Origin: Hahella sp. HNIBRBA332
GTDB lineage: Bacteria; Pseudomonadota; Gammaproteobacteria; Pseudomonadales; Oleiphilaceae
Assembly: GCF_030719035.1 (NCBI RefSeq)
Contig: NZ_CP132203.1
Location: forward strand, 6,032,501-6,096,500
Direction of reading: 5' to 3'
DNA: 64,000 bases
Shown one piece after another: positions 35,515-44,379 of this stretch. How positions within the stretch are numbered: the stretch's first letter is position 1; each line of letters opens with the position of its first letter. The notes beneath the pieces are model-generated. The model was not told where the DNA came from. It saw nothing but the letters and a program-made list of their open reading frames with translations, and searched no databases. Made by a program: the position numbers and the translations under genes.

Positions 35515-36408
35515 TCAGTCCAGCCCTCGCTCCCGCAGAATATCCATGACTTCCCGCAACGCCGGTTCGATTTGGGTGGGTGCACTTTGATGGGGCGTCA
35601 CCCACACTTTAGGGTGGTTCCATAGCGGATGCGTGGCGGGTAAGGGTTCCTGCTGGAATACATCCATCATCGCCCCGCGTAAATGGCCGTTGTCCAAGTG
35701 TTCCAGAAGGGCGTTTTCGTTCGTCACCGCGCCGCGGGATAAGCACACTACGGCGGCCCCTTGCGGCAAGCGGGAGAGGCGGTTCAGACTCAGGAAACCT
35801 TCCGTCGCCGCGTTATGAGGCAGCATATTGATAAGAATGTCACATTGCCTGAGAAATTCATTCAGCGCGGTCTCTCCGGCGAAAGTGGCGACGCCGGCCA
35901 GGGACTTGCCGCTACGCGACCAGCCTGACGTTGAGTATCCCAACTGACTCAGATGTTGCGCAACTGTCCCTCCCAGGCTGCCCAGTCCCAGCACGCCGAC
36001 GCGGGTGTCCCGATTGGCGCGGTAGTAAGGGCTGTGAGGCAGCCAGACTTTGTCCTGTTGCGCCTGCCGAAACTGGTCGAAGTTGCGTTGAAAGTGCAGC
36101 ACGGCGTAGGTGGCGTATTCCGACATAGCCTGACGCATGCCGGCGTCCCGCATACGCTCTACGGGCGTTCCCGCCGGCAGGCGCAACTGTCGGATCAGTC
36201 CATCTATGCCTGCGCCCAATCCAATGACCAGTTTCAGATTGCGCGCCTGGGTCCAGTCCGTCAGGGTGGGGCGCCAAATGAGCAGAACATCGATCTCTTC
36301 GATAGCGATTTCTTCCGGCGCCAGAAGCTGGAGTGCGGGACTGATGGTCTGCGCCGCCTGTCGCCATTCCTGCAGGTCGAACGCGCCGCTGTGAAACACG
36401 ATGTTCAT
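35515..36408 (-). CDS. Glyoxylate/hydroxypyruvate reductase A-like dehydrogenase
   Basis: A 297-residue D-isomer-specific 2-hydroxyacid dehydrogenase of the GhrA type. The coenzyme motif VGVLGLGSLGG is near 135-146, catalytic Arg in CLSRGAVTNE, Glu in FQQEPLPATHPLW and His in VTPHQSAPTQ near 276. It would reduce glyoxylate or hydroxypyruvate with NAD(P)H. It is followed on the same strand by the acyltransferase after about 265 bases and preceded by the VOC gene, 27 bases away. Confidence 0.85.
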   Translation of the reverse strand: MNIVFHSGAFDLQEWRQAAQTISPALQLLAPEEIAIEEIDVLLIWRPTLTDWTQARNLKLVIGLGAGIDGLIRQLRLPAGTPVERMRDAGMRQAMSEYATYAVLHFQRNFDQFRQAQQDKVWLPHSPYYRANRDTRVGVLGLGSLGGTVAQHLSQLGYSTSGWSRSGKSLAGVATFAGETALNEFLRQCDILINMLPHNAATEGFLSLNRLSRLPQGAAVVCLSRGAVTNENALLEHLDNGHLRGAMMDVFQQEPLPATHPLWNHPKVWVTPHQSAPTQIEPALREVMDILRERGLD

Positions 36409-36435
36409 GAGAATCTCTATGGTTGTTAAACGGGA

Positions 36436-36849
36436 TCAGGTTCTGAAAATATCGGCGTCGCTGTTGAAGTATTTAAACTCCAGCACGTTGCCCGACGGGT
36501 CGCTGACAAAGAAAGTGCCTTGCTCGCCAGGTTCACCGACGAAGCGGATTTTCGGCGGCAGCAGGAAGGTGTCGCAGCGTTCGGTGATGCGATCACGCAC
36601 TTTTTCCCATTCGCTTTTATCCAGAATAACGCCGAAATGCGGTACGCGGATGCTGTCGCCATCAACGGCGTTGCGGCCGGCGTCTTCCTGGGGGCTTTCC
36701 ACGAGATGGGCGGTAATCTGGTGGCCGAAAAAGTCAAAGTCGATCCAGCGCTCCGCAGTACGACCGATGGCGCAGCCGAAACGATCCACATAAAAGGCGC
36801 GGGCGGCGTCCAGATTGGTCACGGGAAAGGCCAGATGAAACGGCCGCAT
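36436..36849 (-). CDS. VOC-family (glyoxalase/bleomycin-resistance-like) protein
   Basis: A 137-residue vicinal-oxygen-chelate protein: MRPFHLAFPVTNLDAARAFY opens the first beta-alpha-beta-beta-beta module, with His5, and FFVSDPSGNVLEFKYF closes the second with Glu as likely metal ligand. It could be a dioxygenase or lyase; the exact reaction is not deducible. A strong AGGAGG site precedes the ATG. It is divergent from the LysR gene, which may regulate it and the downstream dehydrogenase. Confidence 0.82.
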   Translation of the reverse strand: MRPFHLAFPVTNLDAARAFYVDRFGCAIGRTAERWIDFDFFGHQITAHLVESPQEDAGRNAVDGDSIRVPHFGVILDKSEWEKVRDRITERCDTFLLPPKIRFVGEPGEQGTFFVSDPSGNVLEFKYFNSDADIFRT

Positions 36850-36953
36850 ACATACCTCCTGAAATAAGTGATAATTGAGCTGTGTGCAATTATCACTGTG
36901 AAATTCGCGATTAAGAAGCGATATTAATTCAATTTGATTGAGATTTTCTCACA

Positions 36954-37910
36954 ATGCGGATGCTGCCTCCTTTAAACGCGGTGCGTACGTTTGAATGCGC
37001 CGCCCGTCATCTCAGCTTCACCAAGGCCGCAGAAGAACTCTGTGTGACGCCGGGCGCCGTGAGTCGCGCTATCGCCGGACTGGAGGAGCGTCTGCAAACG
37101 CCATTGTTCAGTCAGCACAAGCGTCGCCTGCAACTTACCGCCGCCGGACGCGCCTACCTGTTTCATGTCACACAGGCGTTAGACCGCCTGTCCCTGGGCA
37201 CGGATGAATTGCTGCAACATCGAGGCGAGGGCGGCCTGCTGACGATCGGCGCGTTGCCGACGTTAGGCTCCCGATGGCTGATTCCCAAGCTGCAGGACTT
37301 TCAGCGGCGCTATCCCAATATCTCCGTAGAAGTGAAAACGACGCCTTCCGATTTCTCCAAGGCGTTCACCGAACTGGATCTGAATGAGCACGGGCTGGAT
37401 GTGGCGCTGTATATCGGTCAGGGCGACTGGTCCGGCGTGCGACGCCATAAACTGTTCCCGGAGCGGTTGCTGCCGGTGGCGGCGCCATCGCTGCGCGAGG
37501 AGCTGGAGGCCTTGGGGCGGGGCGAGGCTGACCCTGGTCGCTTACTGTTGCATTCCACCCGGCCCCATGTGTGGGCGCATTGGTTTGAAGCGCAGGGTTT
37601 TGACTTTACGACGCCAACCTGGCGCGCCCGCTTTGAACATTACTACATGGTGATCGAGGCGGCCATGCATGGACTGGGCGTCGCCCTGTTGCCGGAGGTG
37701 TTGGTGGCGCAGGAACTGCGCTCCGGCGCGCTGCTGGCGTTGAGTGAACGGGACTTGCCGCAAGCGGAAAATTACTATTTATTGCATCACCCGGCGCGCA
37801 GTGAGGAAAATAAAATCCGCGCGTTCAGGGACTGGTTGATGCGGACGGAAGGCGCGAGAGAAAACCCCGTCTTAAAGGGCAAATCTGCCGATGTGGAAAA
37901 GGATGGTTGA
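36954..37910 (+). CDS. LysR-family regulator, GcvA-like
   Basis: A 318-residue regulator. The N-terminal helix-turn-helix (RTFECAARHLSFTKAAEELCVTPGAVSRAI split over about 11-42) and the opening LPPLNAVRTFE are typical of the GcvA/AmpR branch. The remaining residues form the LysR substrate-binding domain. The divergent VOC-dehydrogenase pair is the likely target, since LysR genes usually control the neighbour transcribed away from them. Its stop overlaps the next gene. Confidence 0.87.
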   Translation: MRMLPPLNAVRTFECAARHLSFTKAAEELCVTPGAVSRAIAGLEERLQTPLFSQHKRRLQLTAAGRAYLFHVTQALDRLSLGTDELLQHRGEGGLLTIGALPTLGSRWLIPKLQDFQRRYPNISVEVKTTPSDFSKAFTELDLNEHGLDVALYIGQGDWSGVRRHKLFPERLLPVAAPSLREELEALGRGEADPGRLLLHSTRPHVWAHWFEAQGFDFTTPTWRARFEHYYMVIEAAMHGLGVALLPEVLVAQELRSGALLALSERDLPQAENYYLLHHPARSEENKIRAFRDWLMRTEGARENPVLKGKSADVEKDG

Positions 37911-38383
37911 TGAAAAACATGGCGCTCAAAGTGTTTAAAGTGTTGTTGGGCCTACTGTTTATTCTGCCAACGACGGTGTTGTATGTAATGGGAGTCTCTC
38001 TTGTCATTGAGAACTCCATATCGGATGCACGTTTTCCTCCTCTTGGTTCGATGGCGTATTTGGCAATGGCCTTTGTGGCGCTTCTGTCATTGATTTGGCT
38101 ATGGGCGCGACACTCAGGCTATGTATTGAAAGATATCCAGATATGGGTATGGTTGGGTTTGATCATAGGGAATGGATTATTTTTTCATGTTATGAGTGAC
38201 CCAGGCCCACTTGGCGTCTACACCATGACTAACAAGCTGATGATGGGTAACTTTAAAGTACTGCTGTGGTTTTGGCTTGTCGGCGGCGGACCCGCGCTGT
38301 TCTCATGGTATTTACTGTATAAGGTGTACAGGCAAGGTACGCGTCCACCACTACAGGATTACCCGACTGAAAACTCTCAGTGA
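37910..38383 (+). CDS. Hypothetical membrane protein (157 aa)
   Basis: Four predicted transmembrane segments (about 7-30, 46-68, 80-97 and 116-140). The ATG at 37910 overlaps the LysR stop (TGATG) and AAAGGATGG lies upstream, so the two are co-translated. Family not recognised. It converges with the solute-binding gene; their 3' ends overlap by seven bases. Confidence 0.6.
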   Translation: MKNMALKVFKVLLGLLFILPTTVLYVMGVSLVIENSISDARFPPLGSMAYLAMAFVALLSLIWLWARHSGYVLKDIQIWVWLGLIIGNGLFFHVMSDPGPLGVYTMTNKLMMGNFKVLLWFWLVGGGPALFSWYLLYKVYRQGTRPPLQDYPTENSQ

Positions 38384-39255
38384 GCGGGAATCAGCCGGCG
38401 GTTTTCCAGCGCGCCCTCATACTCCAGCACTTCCCGGAAACCATGGCGGGTATATATATCCTGTAGGGTTCCGTCTCTTTTCACGGCTTTCAATCCTGCG
38501 TTGAAGGCCGCCAGTTGATCTTCATAGTCAGGCGCTTTTTTGGAAAACACCACGTACAGGAATTTAACTTCCAGGGGCGGCTCCAGAAAACGGAGGTCGC
38601 GCAGATATTGTGGGTAGTTTTTTTCCAGCAGGTAGCGGGCGACGAATTTGTCGATGAAGATAAGCTGCACCCGATTATAGTAAAGACGCTGTAAGTTGGT
38701 GAGGTCGTCGACGACGTCTTCCTTGTACAGGAAGGACGCGCTGTCAAAAGTGTCGGTGTTGATATAGCCGCGCACCACGCCGAATTTATACTGTGACAGC
38801 GCCTGTAACGCCGCAAGCTGATTGATTCTGGGGTCTACGCTGAACTGGATGTCGCTGTCGTTGCGTACATAGAAGCCCACCGGACCGCCGAGAAAGGGAT
38901 CGGAGTAAGCGAAATCCTCCAGGCGGGAGGAGGAGTAATATTCCGGGAACAGCGCGTCCATTTCCCCTCGTTCGGTCATATCCAGCGCCCGCGCCCAGGG
39001 CAGGAACTTGACGTTGGGAGTGTAGCCGCCGCGCTTGAAAGCCTCCGTCACCAGTTCGTAGACGAATCCAGAATTACGCATCTCTTCGCCGACATAAGGC
39101 TCCCAGTTGAGTGTGGCCAATGTCGTCGTCGGTCTTTGTGTCGCCATGACGGATGCGGACGGGAGCAGTAGGAAAGACAGCGTCAGCCCGGCGACTGCGC
39201 GGCGCGCTGATCCTGATCGCAGGAGGAGCCGTATCCAGTGAAAACGCCGTATCAT
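38377..39255 (-). CDS. Orphan periplasmic solute-binding protein (family 3)
   Basis: A 292-residue protein with a twin-Arg-rich N-terminus and a signal peptide ending near residue 38 (LLLPSASVMA). The SBP_bac_3 domain shows LNWEPYVGEEMRNSGFVYELV, VKFLPWARALDMTERGEMDALFPEY and the C-terminal FNAGLKAVKRDGTLQDIYTRHG. No transporter partners are adjacent. Only distantly similar to the 33.3 kb protein. Confidence 0.8.
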   Translation of the reverse strand: MIRRFHWIRLLLRSGSARRAVAGLTLSFLLLPSASVMATQRPTTTLATLNWEPYVGEEMRNSGFVYELVTEAFKRGGYTPNVKFLPWARALDMTERGEMDALFPEYYSSSRLEDFAYSDPFLGGPVGFYVRNDSDIQFSVDPRINQLAALQALSQYKFGVVRGYINTDTFDSASFLYKEDVVDDLTNLQRLYYNRVQLIFIDKFVARYLLEKNYPQYLRDLRFLEPPLEVKFLYVVFSKKAPDYEDQLAAFNAGLKAVKRDGTLQDIYTRHGFREVLEYEGALENRRLIPAH

Positions 39256-39418
39256 CGGATATCCGTTATGATGTTTTGATTTACGGGTGCGTTCTAAAGC
39301 TTAGGTGAGTCCACCGTATTTGGCCAAAACAGGCGCTTCCTGTCGCCTGCGCCGGTGGATGGGGACGGCGAGCGGCGGCTGTCCGATCAGGCTATGCTTG
39401 TTCGAGAGGTAGTGAACG

Positions 39419-39874
39419 ATGAATGTAGTATTGCGACCGGCCACGGCGGCTGACGCCGATACCGTGACCGATATTATGTTGGCGTCGCGAAAGAAGTTTC
39501 TGGCTTATGCTCCTATGGCCCACTCGGAACGGGAAGTCCGCGGTTGGGTGCGATATCTGTTGCTTCCCCGCGAGTCCGTGACCCTCGCCGTGGCGGATGA
39601 GCGTATTGCCGGCTTTCTCTCGCTGGACAAAGGCGACCGCCTGACCTGGCTGACTCAGTTTTATCTCGCCCCTGAATTTGTCGGACGCGGCATCGGCTCC
39701 CAGCTGTTGAGCCATGCATTGTCGCTGGCGTCGAAGCCGATCAGGCTGCATTGTTTTCAGCAAAACCAGGATGCCCGACGCTTCTACGAACGCCATGGGT
39801 TTGTCCCGGTGCGCTTTACCGACGGCTCCGGCAATGAAGAACGTTGTCCCGACGTTCTTTACGAGTTGGCGTAG
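39419..39874 (+). CDS. GNAT-family N-acetyltransferase
   Basis: A 151-residue acetyltransferase. The acetyl-CoA loop is FVGRGIGSQLLSHAL (about 88-102; R/Q-x-x-G-x-G/A pattern), followed by HCFQQNQDARRFYERHGFVPV, the conserved motif B. Substrate unknown. Single gene, converging with the zinc-ribbon membrane protein ten bases away. Confidence 0.87.
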   Translation: MNVVLRPATAADADTVTDIMLASRKKFLAYAPMAHSEREVRGWVRYLLLPRESVTLAVADERIAGFLSLDKGDRLTWLTQFYLAPEFVGRGIGSQLLSHALSLASKPIRLHCFQQNQDARRFYERHGFVPVRFTDGSGNEERCPDVLYELA

Positions 39875-39883
39875 CCGTCGGCG

Positions 39884-40648
39884 TTAGTCCTGTTCGCGCA
39901 TCAGAAGAAACTGGCCATACAGCACCAGGCCGCCCCAGATGACCGCTGCAATCATGATCAACGAGCCCAGTAAATGGGCGCCTTGGGCGATGCCATGGTC
40001 GAAGCGCAGCAACCCGGTTTCCGTGAGCAGATATTCCCAGTCATGGAAGCCGTAAGGGGAAGAGTGACCGAAGTTGCCGCCCAGCAACGGCAGTTGGCCC
40101 GCCCGTGCGTCGTTGATGTAAGGCGCCAGGTCGAGAAAGTTTTCTCCGAACCACCAGGCGCAAACGGCGGCGCCAAAGGTGTTGTGATGTTTGAACAGCA
40201 GAACGCCAAAACAGATGGCGGGCATGATCAGTTGTCCCAGACTGCCTCCCAGGGAGGCGATGAACTGCCCGAACGGACGAAAAATCACATGCCCGGCTTC
40301 GTGAAAAGGCAGATTAATCAGGTGAAGAAAGGATTCGCCCGCCGCATTGGACGCGATGGGGGACGTCATCAACCACATTCCCCAGAGCGTCAGCGCCGCC
40401 AACAGCAGCGCGCGTCCGCCGACGGAAATGGGATCAGGAGAGGCGTCACCGGGATACAGCAAAATTTCCCGCCAGGAAACTTTATCTTCTGCTTCCTCCG
40501 CTTCCAGTTCGGGTTCCTGCGCCGGGCGCTGGCCGTCATGGGCCTGTTGCGGCGGGTGATATTTCAAATATTTTGCGAAAACAATGCCGCAGCTTTCGCA
40601 GTCGACGTTGCTATCCCTCTGTTCAAAACCGCACTTGGGACATTTCAT
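39884..40648 (-). CDS. Zinc-ribbon membrane protein with HExxH motif (M50-like)
   Basis: A 254-residue protein starting at the ATG at 40648. The N-terminus is a zinc ribbon (Cys3, Cys6, Cys17, Cys20), then an acidic linker, then about five to six transmembrane segments. HEAGH at 116-120 just before a hydrophobic segment is the site-2-protease (M50) zinc motif. An Asp-containing second motif is possible at NFLDLAPYINDAR. The protein may be an intramembrane metalloprotease or a non-catalytic relative. Divergent from the photolyase gene. Confidence 0.65.
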   Translation of the reverse strand: MKCPKCGFEQRDSNVDCESCGIVFAKYLKYHPPQQAHDGQRPAQEPELEAEEAEDKVSWREILLYPGDASPDPISVGGRALLLAALTLWGMWLMTSPIASNAAGESFLHLINLPFHEAGHVIFRPFGQFIASLGGSLGQLIMPAICFGVLLFKHHNTFGAAVCAWWFGENFLDLAPYINDARAGQLPLLGGNFGHSSPYGFHDWEYLLTETGLLRFDHGIAQGAHLLGSLIMIAAVIWGGLVLYGQFLLMREQD

Positions 40649-40791
40649 ATACGGGCGTGATCTTTTCGTAAATGGGTTTTGTGATTCTAGGTCAGCAGAG
40701 ATCCGAAGCAAGCGTCAGGGCGTAATCATGACAACCCGTTTGCAACACTCATGCAAAGGGGCTTCACCGTTCAAGCCAGGCAGAGTGTATT

Positions 40792-42348
40792 ATGTCCGCC
40801 CATTTTCACACGCTGAGGTTGTTGCTCGGCGATCAGCTCAACGCCGCCCACAGTTGGTTTCGGGAAACAGATCAGGGCGTCCTTTACGTGATTGCGGAGC
40901 TGCCACAGGAAGTCGATTATGTAATGCATCATGTGCAGAAAGTCTGCGCCTTCTTCGCCTCTATGCAGGCATTCGCCTATGCCCTGCGGAAGGCCGGCCA
41001 TGAAGTGCGGCATCTGACCCTGGATGACACTCAGAAGTTCGCCGACTTGCCGGCGCTATTGAAACATCTGTGCGAGCTTCATCAAGTGCGCCGTTTCGAG
41101 TATCAGCGCCCGGACGAATACCGTCTGTTGCAGCAGATGGAGCGACTGCAATTAGGAGAGCGGATTGAAATCGCACAGGCGGACACGGAGCATTTTCTGC
41201 TGCCTTTTGCGGAAATCTCCGACCATTTTGTGCGCGGCGAGCATCTCACCATGGAGAATTTTTACCGGCGCATGCGCAAGCGTTTCGCCATCCTGATGCA
41301 GGACGGCGCGCCACTGGGCGGCAAGTGGAATTTCGACAGCGAAAATCGCAATAAAATCAAAGCGGAGCAGTTAACGGATATCCCCGATCCCCTGTGTTTC
41401 GATAATGATGTGAGCGCTATTCTCGAACGTCTGCGGCGACATGGGGCGAAGACCTTCGGCGTCGCCCATGAGCGTTTGCTGTGGCCGGTGACGCGACGTC
41501 AGGCGCTGCAATTGCTGCAACACTTTTGCGAACGTTGTCTGCCTCAGTTCGGGCGCTTTCAGGACGCCATGACCGACGCAGTGGAGGCGCAATGGAGTTT
41601 GTACCACTCCCGCCTGTCGTTCGCCTTGAATACCAAAATGCTGCATCCCATGCAGGTGATCCGCGCCGCGCTGGAGCGTTATGAACAGGCCGGGGGCGAC
41701 ATCAGCCTGCCTCAAATCGAGGGCTTCGTGCGGCAGATTCTTGGCTGGCGTGAATACGTACGTGGCGTGTATTGGGCGAATATGCCGGAATATATGCAAA
41801 GCAACGCGCATGACGCAGGGCGAAACCTTCCCCGTTATTTCTGGGACGGCGACACCCACATGCGTTGCGTCAGCAAGGTGGTGGGGCAATCGCTGCAGTA
41901 CGCCTACGCCCACCATATTCAACGGCTGATGGTGACGGGCAACTTCTGTCTGCTGACCGGGATCGATCCAGACCAAGTGGATCAATGGTATCTAGGCGTT
42001 TACGTGGACGCCATTGAGTGGGTGGAAGCCCCCAACACCCGGGGCATGAGCCAGTTCGCCGACGGCGGCCTGATTGCCACCAAACCTTACGTCAGCGGCG
42101 GCGCTTATATTCATCGCATGAGCGATTACTGCAAGGGGTGCCGCTACGACGTCAAAGCCAAAACCGGCGCCAACGCCTGTCCCTTCAACAGTCTGTACTG
42201 GCGCTTTATAGAGCAACATCGGGAGCGGCTCCAGAACAACCCCCGGCTCGCCATGATCTACCGGACCTGGGCGCGTTTCTCTCAGGAGCAGCAGCGGGAG
42301 ATCCTGGCGCAGGCGGAGGATTATCTGGAGCGGATTGAGTCTCTGTGA
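40792..42348 (+). CDS. Fe-S-cluster cryptochrome/photolyase (PhrB-like)
   Basis: A 518-residue deoxyribodipyrimidine photolyase-related protein (MSAHFHTLRLLLGDQLN). Cys359, Cys447, Cys450 and Cys463 match in spacing the four ligands of the [4Fe-4S] cluster in PhrB-type prokaryotic (6-4) photolyases (an 88-residue gap, then C-x2-C-x12-C). The FAD region includes YVRGVYWANMPEY and YAHHIQRLMVTGNF. It would repair UV (6-4) photoproducts with light and FAD. Family usual length is about 500-520, so it is complete. Confidence 0.88.
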   Translation: MSAHFHTLRLLLGDQLNAAHSWFRETDQGVLYVIAELPQEVDYVMHHVQKVCAFFASMQAFAYALRKAGHEVRHLTLDDTQKFADLPALLKHLCELHQVRRFEYQRPDEYRLLQQMERLQLGERIEIAQADTEHFLLPFAEISDHFVRGEHLTMENFYRRMRKRFAILMQDGAPLGGKWNFDSENRNKIKAEQLTDIPDPLCFDNDVSAILERLRRHGAKTFGVAHERLLWPVTRRQALQLLQHFCERCLPQFGRFQDAMTDAVEAQWSLYHSRLSFALNTKMLHPMQVIRAALERYEQAGGDISLPQIEGFVRQILGWREYVRGVYWANMPEYMQSNAHDAGRNLPRYFWDGDTHMRCVSKVVGQSLQYAYAHHIQRLMVTGNFCLLTGIDPDQVDQWYLGVYVDAIEWVEAPNTRGMSQFADGGLIATKPYVSGGAYIHRMSDYCKGCRYDVKAKTGANACPFNSLYWRFIEQHRERLQNNPRLAMIYRTWARFSQEQQREILAQAEDYLERIESL

Positions 42349-42804
42349 TCAGGCGGCGGGCTGGCTGCGGCGGAAGGGTTTCTTAATCGCCACCACCACA
42401 AGGGCCAGTATCAGCAGCACGTTGAATGCGCCGAATACCGCTTCCCTCAACATGGCGTGGTCAAAGACCTGATTGGCGTCGTTGACGGTCTCCAGGGATA
42501 GCAGAATGGCCGGATATACCATCAACTGCGCATTCAGGGCGATCAGAACGAACCCGGCGACTTTTATCCATAACCAGGTCGCTTTGGGCTTTCCAGATAA
42601 CAGAATGCCGCTGAGGCCGGCGAGCCACATCGCCGGCAGCGTCAGCCAGGCTGTGCCGGCGGCGACCCACTCCCGGTTCAGCGTCAGGGCGCGTAAGTCG
42701 TCTTCCGGCAGGATCGCCCCGAAGAAGATATAGGCGGCGATGCTGCCAAAGAACACGGCGATCGCCAGTAGATGAACGGTTTTCAGTAAAGTTCTCACAA
42801 ACAT
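42349..42804 (-). CDS. Small integral membrane protein, DUF2269/CopD-like
   Basis: A 151-residue protein with four transmembrane segments (about 7-27, 50-70, 83-103 and 122-143), opening with RTLLKTVHLLAIAVFFGS, which resembles CopD/DUF2269-type membrane proteins with a conserved His. An operator-like 14-mer identical to that before the adjacent MarR gene lies 12 bases upstream of its ATG, so it is probably repressed by that regulator. Confidence 0.65.
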   Translation of the reverse strand: MFVRTLLKTVHLLAIAVFFGSIAAYIFFGAILPEDDLRALTLNREWVAAGTAWLTLPAMWLAGLSGILLSGKPKATWLWIKVAGFVLIALNAQLMVYPAILLSLETVNDANQVFDHAMLREAVFGAFNVLLILALVVVAIKKPFRRSQPAA

Positions 42805-42815
42805 ACTCCTTTTTT

Positions 42816-42829
42816 GTTAGTGCGCTAAC
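42816..42829. promoter_or_regulatory. MarR-type operator before the membrane protein gene
   Basis: GTTAGTGCGCTAAC, an inverted repeat with 5-bp arms GTTAG/CTAAC. The identical 14-mer occurs once more in this stretch, at 43280-43293 before the MarR gene. Confidence 0.7.
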
Positions 42830-42849
42830 TATGTATTTAAAAAAACGCC

Positions 42850-43269
42850 TTACGATATGTTTTTCAAAACGCGCCGCAAGTAATTTTTGAATTCGGAGGC
42901 CTCTTCGGGCGTAAAGGCGTTTAATGCCCGCGCATTAATGTCCTGGGCCAGGATCGGCAACTCGCCCATCAGCTCGACGCCCTTGGCGCTGATGTGTATC
43001 CGATAAGCGCGTTGATCGCTTGCGTCCGGGACTTTCAGGATCAGCCCTTTGGCGTCCAGCCTGCGGATAATGCCCGACATGGTGGGGCGGTCGAAAAACA
43101 GCGATTTTCCCAGCTCGCTGATTTTCTGGCCGTCGTTTTGCCGCAATCGCGCCAGCACAGACCATTGTCCCGGCGTCAGATCATAAGGGCGCAGCGCCAT
43201 CTCCAGAGCGAATTTCATTTCCCCGGCGGCTTTGTTGAGCAGAAAACCCAGGCTGTCATCTAATTTCAT
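42850..43269 (-). CDS. MarR-family transcriptional regulator
   Basis: A 139-residue winged-helix regulator: LTPGQWSVLARLRQNDGQKISELGK, then the recognition region FFDRPTMSGIIRRLDAKGLI and the wing DASDQRAYRIHIS. MarR dimers usually repress their own gene and a neighbour until a small phenolic or oxidative ligand binds. Identical 14-bp inverted repeats lie before it and before the downstream membrane-protein gene on the same strand, which supports this. Confidence 0.88.
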   Translation of the reverse strand: MKLDDSLGFLLNKAAGEMKFALEMALRPYDLTPGQWSVLARLRQNDGQKISELGKSLFFDRPTMSGIIRRLDAKGLILKVPDASDQRAYRIHISAKGVELMGELPILAQDINARALNAFTPEEASEFKNYLRRVLKNIS

Positions 43270-43279
43270 AGCGCAGTAT

Positions 43280-43293
43280 GTTAGTGCGCTAAC
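43280..43293. promoter_or_regulatory. MarR-type operator before the marR gene
   Basis: GTTAGTGCGCTAAC lies 11 bases upstream of the MarR start codon, extended to TGTTAG/CTAACA at this copy. The same sequence precedes the downstream gene. Confidence 0.7.
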
Positions 43294-43337
43294 AATATCT
43301 CTGCAAGTAGAAGTTTAAACAGCGCCTTCCAGAGCTC

Positions 43338-44216
43338 TCAAGCCGCCTCCGTTGGGCGCTCATTATTGTTGAGCCAGCGCGCCACTTCCTCCCGGTCATC
43401 CACTTCCCAGGGATGGAAGTCGCGACGTAAATAGCGCAGAAACTGAGGCAATGACTGGCGTAGCACGCCGGGTTTGCCCCACAGAAAATTCAGTCCGTGC
43501 AGCCAGGTTTTCAGATCCCAGAATTTTCCTTCTGTTTTCAGCATGGAGCAGGTGTTCAGGAAGGTGAAGCGGAAGAACTGGAAGGTCACGATCCAGAACG
43601 CCACGAAGCGCATGCGATAGAGACCGACCTGACTTTGGTAGACATCGAAGGCCACGGATTTATGCTCGATTTCCTCCACCGCATGCCAGCGCCATAACGC
43701 CTGCATGGTTGGGCTGGCGCCCGCCATCCAGTCAGGATTCTTCAATACGCCGTGAGCCAATACGGCGGTGTAGTGTTCGGCGGCGCAGGTTCCCGCCAGG
43801 CGGCGACTGCGTTTGAATCCGCCGACAAACTCCATGTGTTTGTGAAAGCGGGCGTTCATTTTGTCCAGGTTATAGCCCCGTTGCGCCAGGGCGTCGTTGT
43901 AGCGGGCGTGCTCCCGGCTATGCATGCCTTCCTGTCCGATAAACCCCCGAATATGTTGTTGCAGCTGGGGATCTTTCACATGCTTGCGGTAGTCGCGCAC
44001 GGCCTTGATGAACAGATGCTCGCCCTCGGGAAATTGCAGGGAGAGCGCATTGAAGAATGCGGTTTTAAACGCGTCGCCGCTGTGCCACAGGGTGCTTAAT
44101 TCGGCCTCCACATCGAAGCTGAGATTGCGCGGTTCGACGTTGATTTCCGGTGGTGTGCGGCTGTCGCTTGTTTCGGCGATGGCGTGGCGTGGGGCGGTTG
44201 TGTGTTCCATTGTCAT
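43338..44216 (-). CDS. Metal-dependent hydrolase-like protein (PF10118 type)
   Basis: A 292-residue protein of the predicted metal-dependent hydrolase group. Glu/His clusters in QFPEGEHLFIKAVRDY, GQEGMHSREHARYN, CAAEHYTAVLA and WHAVEEIEHKSVAFDVY are arranged like a di-metal site in a ferritin-like helical bundle. Activity is unproven in the family. A GGAGACG site precedes the first ATG. It is divergent from the AraC regulator, which probably controls it. Confidence 0.78.
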   Translation of the reverse strand: MTMEHTTAPRHAIAETSDSRTPPEINVEPRNLSFDVEAELSTLWHSGDAFKTAFFNALSLQFPEGEHLFIKAVRDYRKHVKDPQLQQHIRGFIGQEGMHSREHARYNDALAQRGYNLDKMNARFHKHMEFVGGFKRSRRLAGTCAAEHYTAVLAHGVLKNPDWMAGASPTMQALWRWHAVEEIEHKSVAFDVYQSQVGLYRMRFVAFWIVTFQFFRFTFLNTCSMLKTEGKFWDLKTWLHGLNFLWGKPGVLRQSLPQFLRYLRRDFHPWEVDDREEVARWLNNNERPTEAA

Positions 44217-44379
44217 GACGGCGTCTCCCGTTGACCCAAGTGATCTGATTACAATCTATAACCGGGAGCGGCTCGCAAACAGGTTGCGGCCCATCGAATA
44301 GCGGGTCATTCTTTGTCACAACGACAGACTCGGCGCCGGACGCCGCCAACAACAATAAACCAGAGCGGATAAAGCTGTC

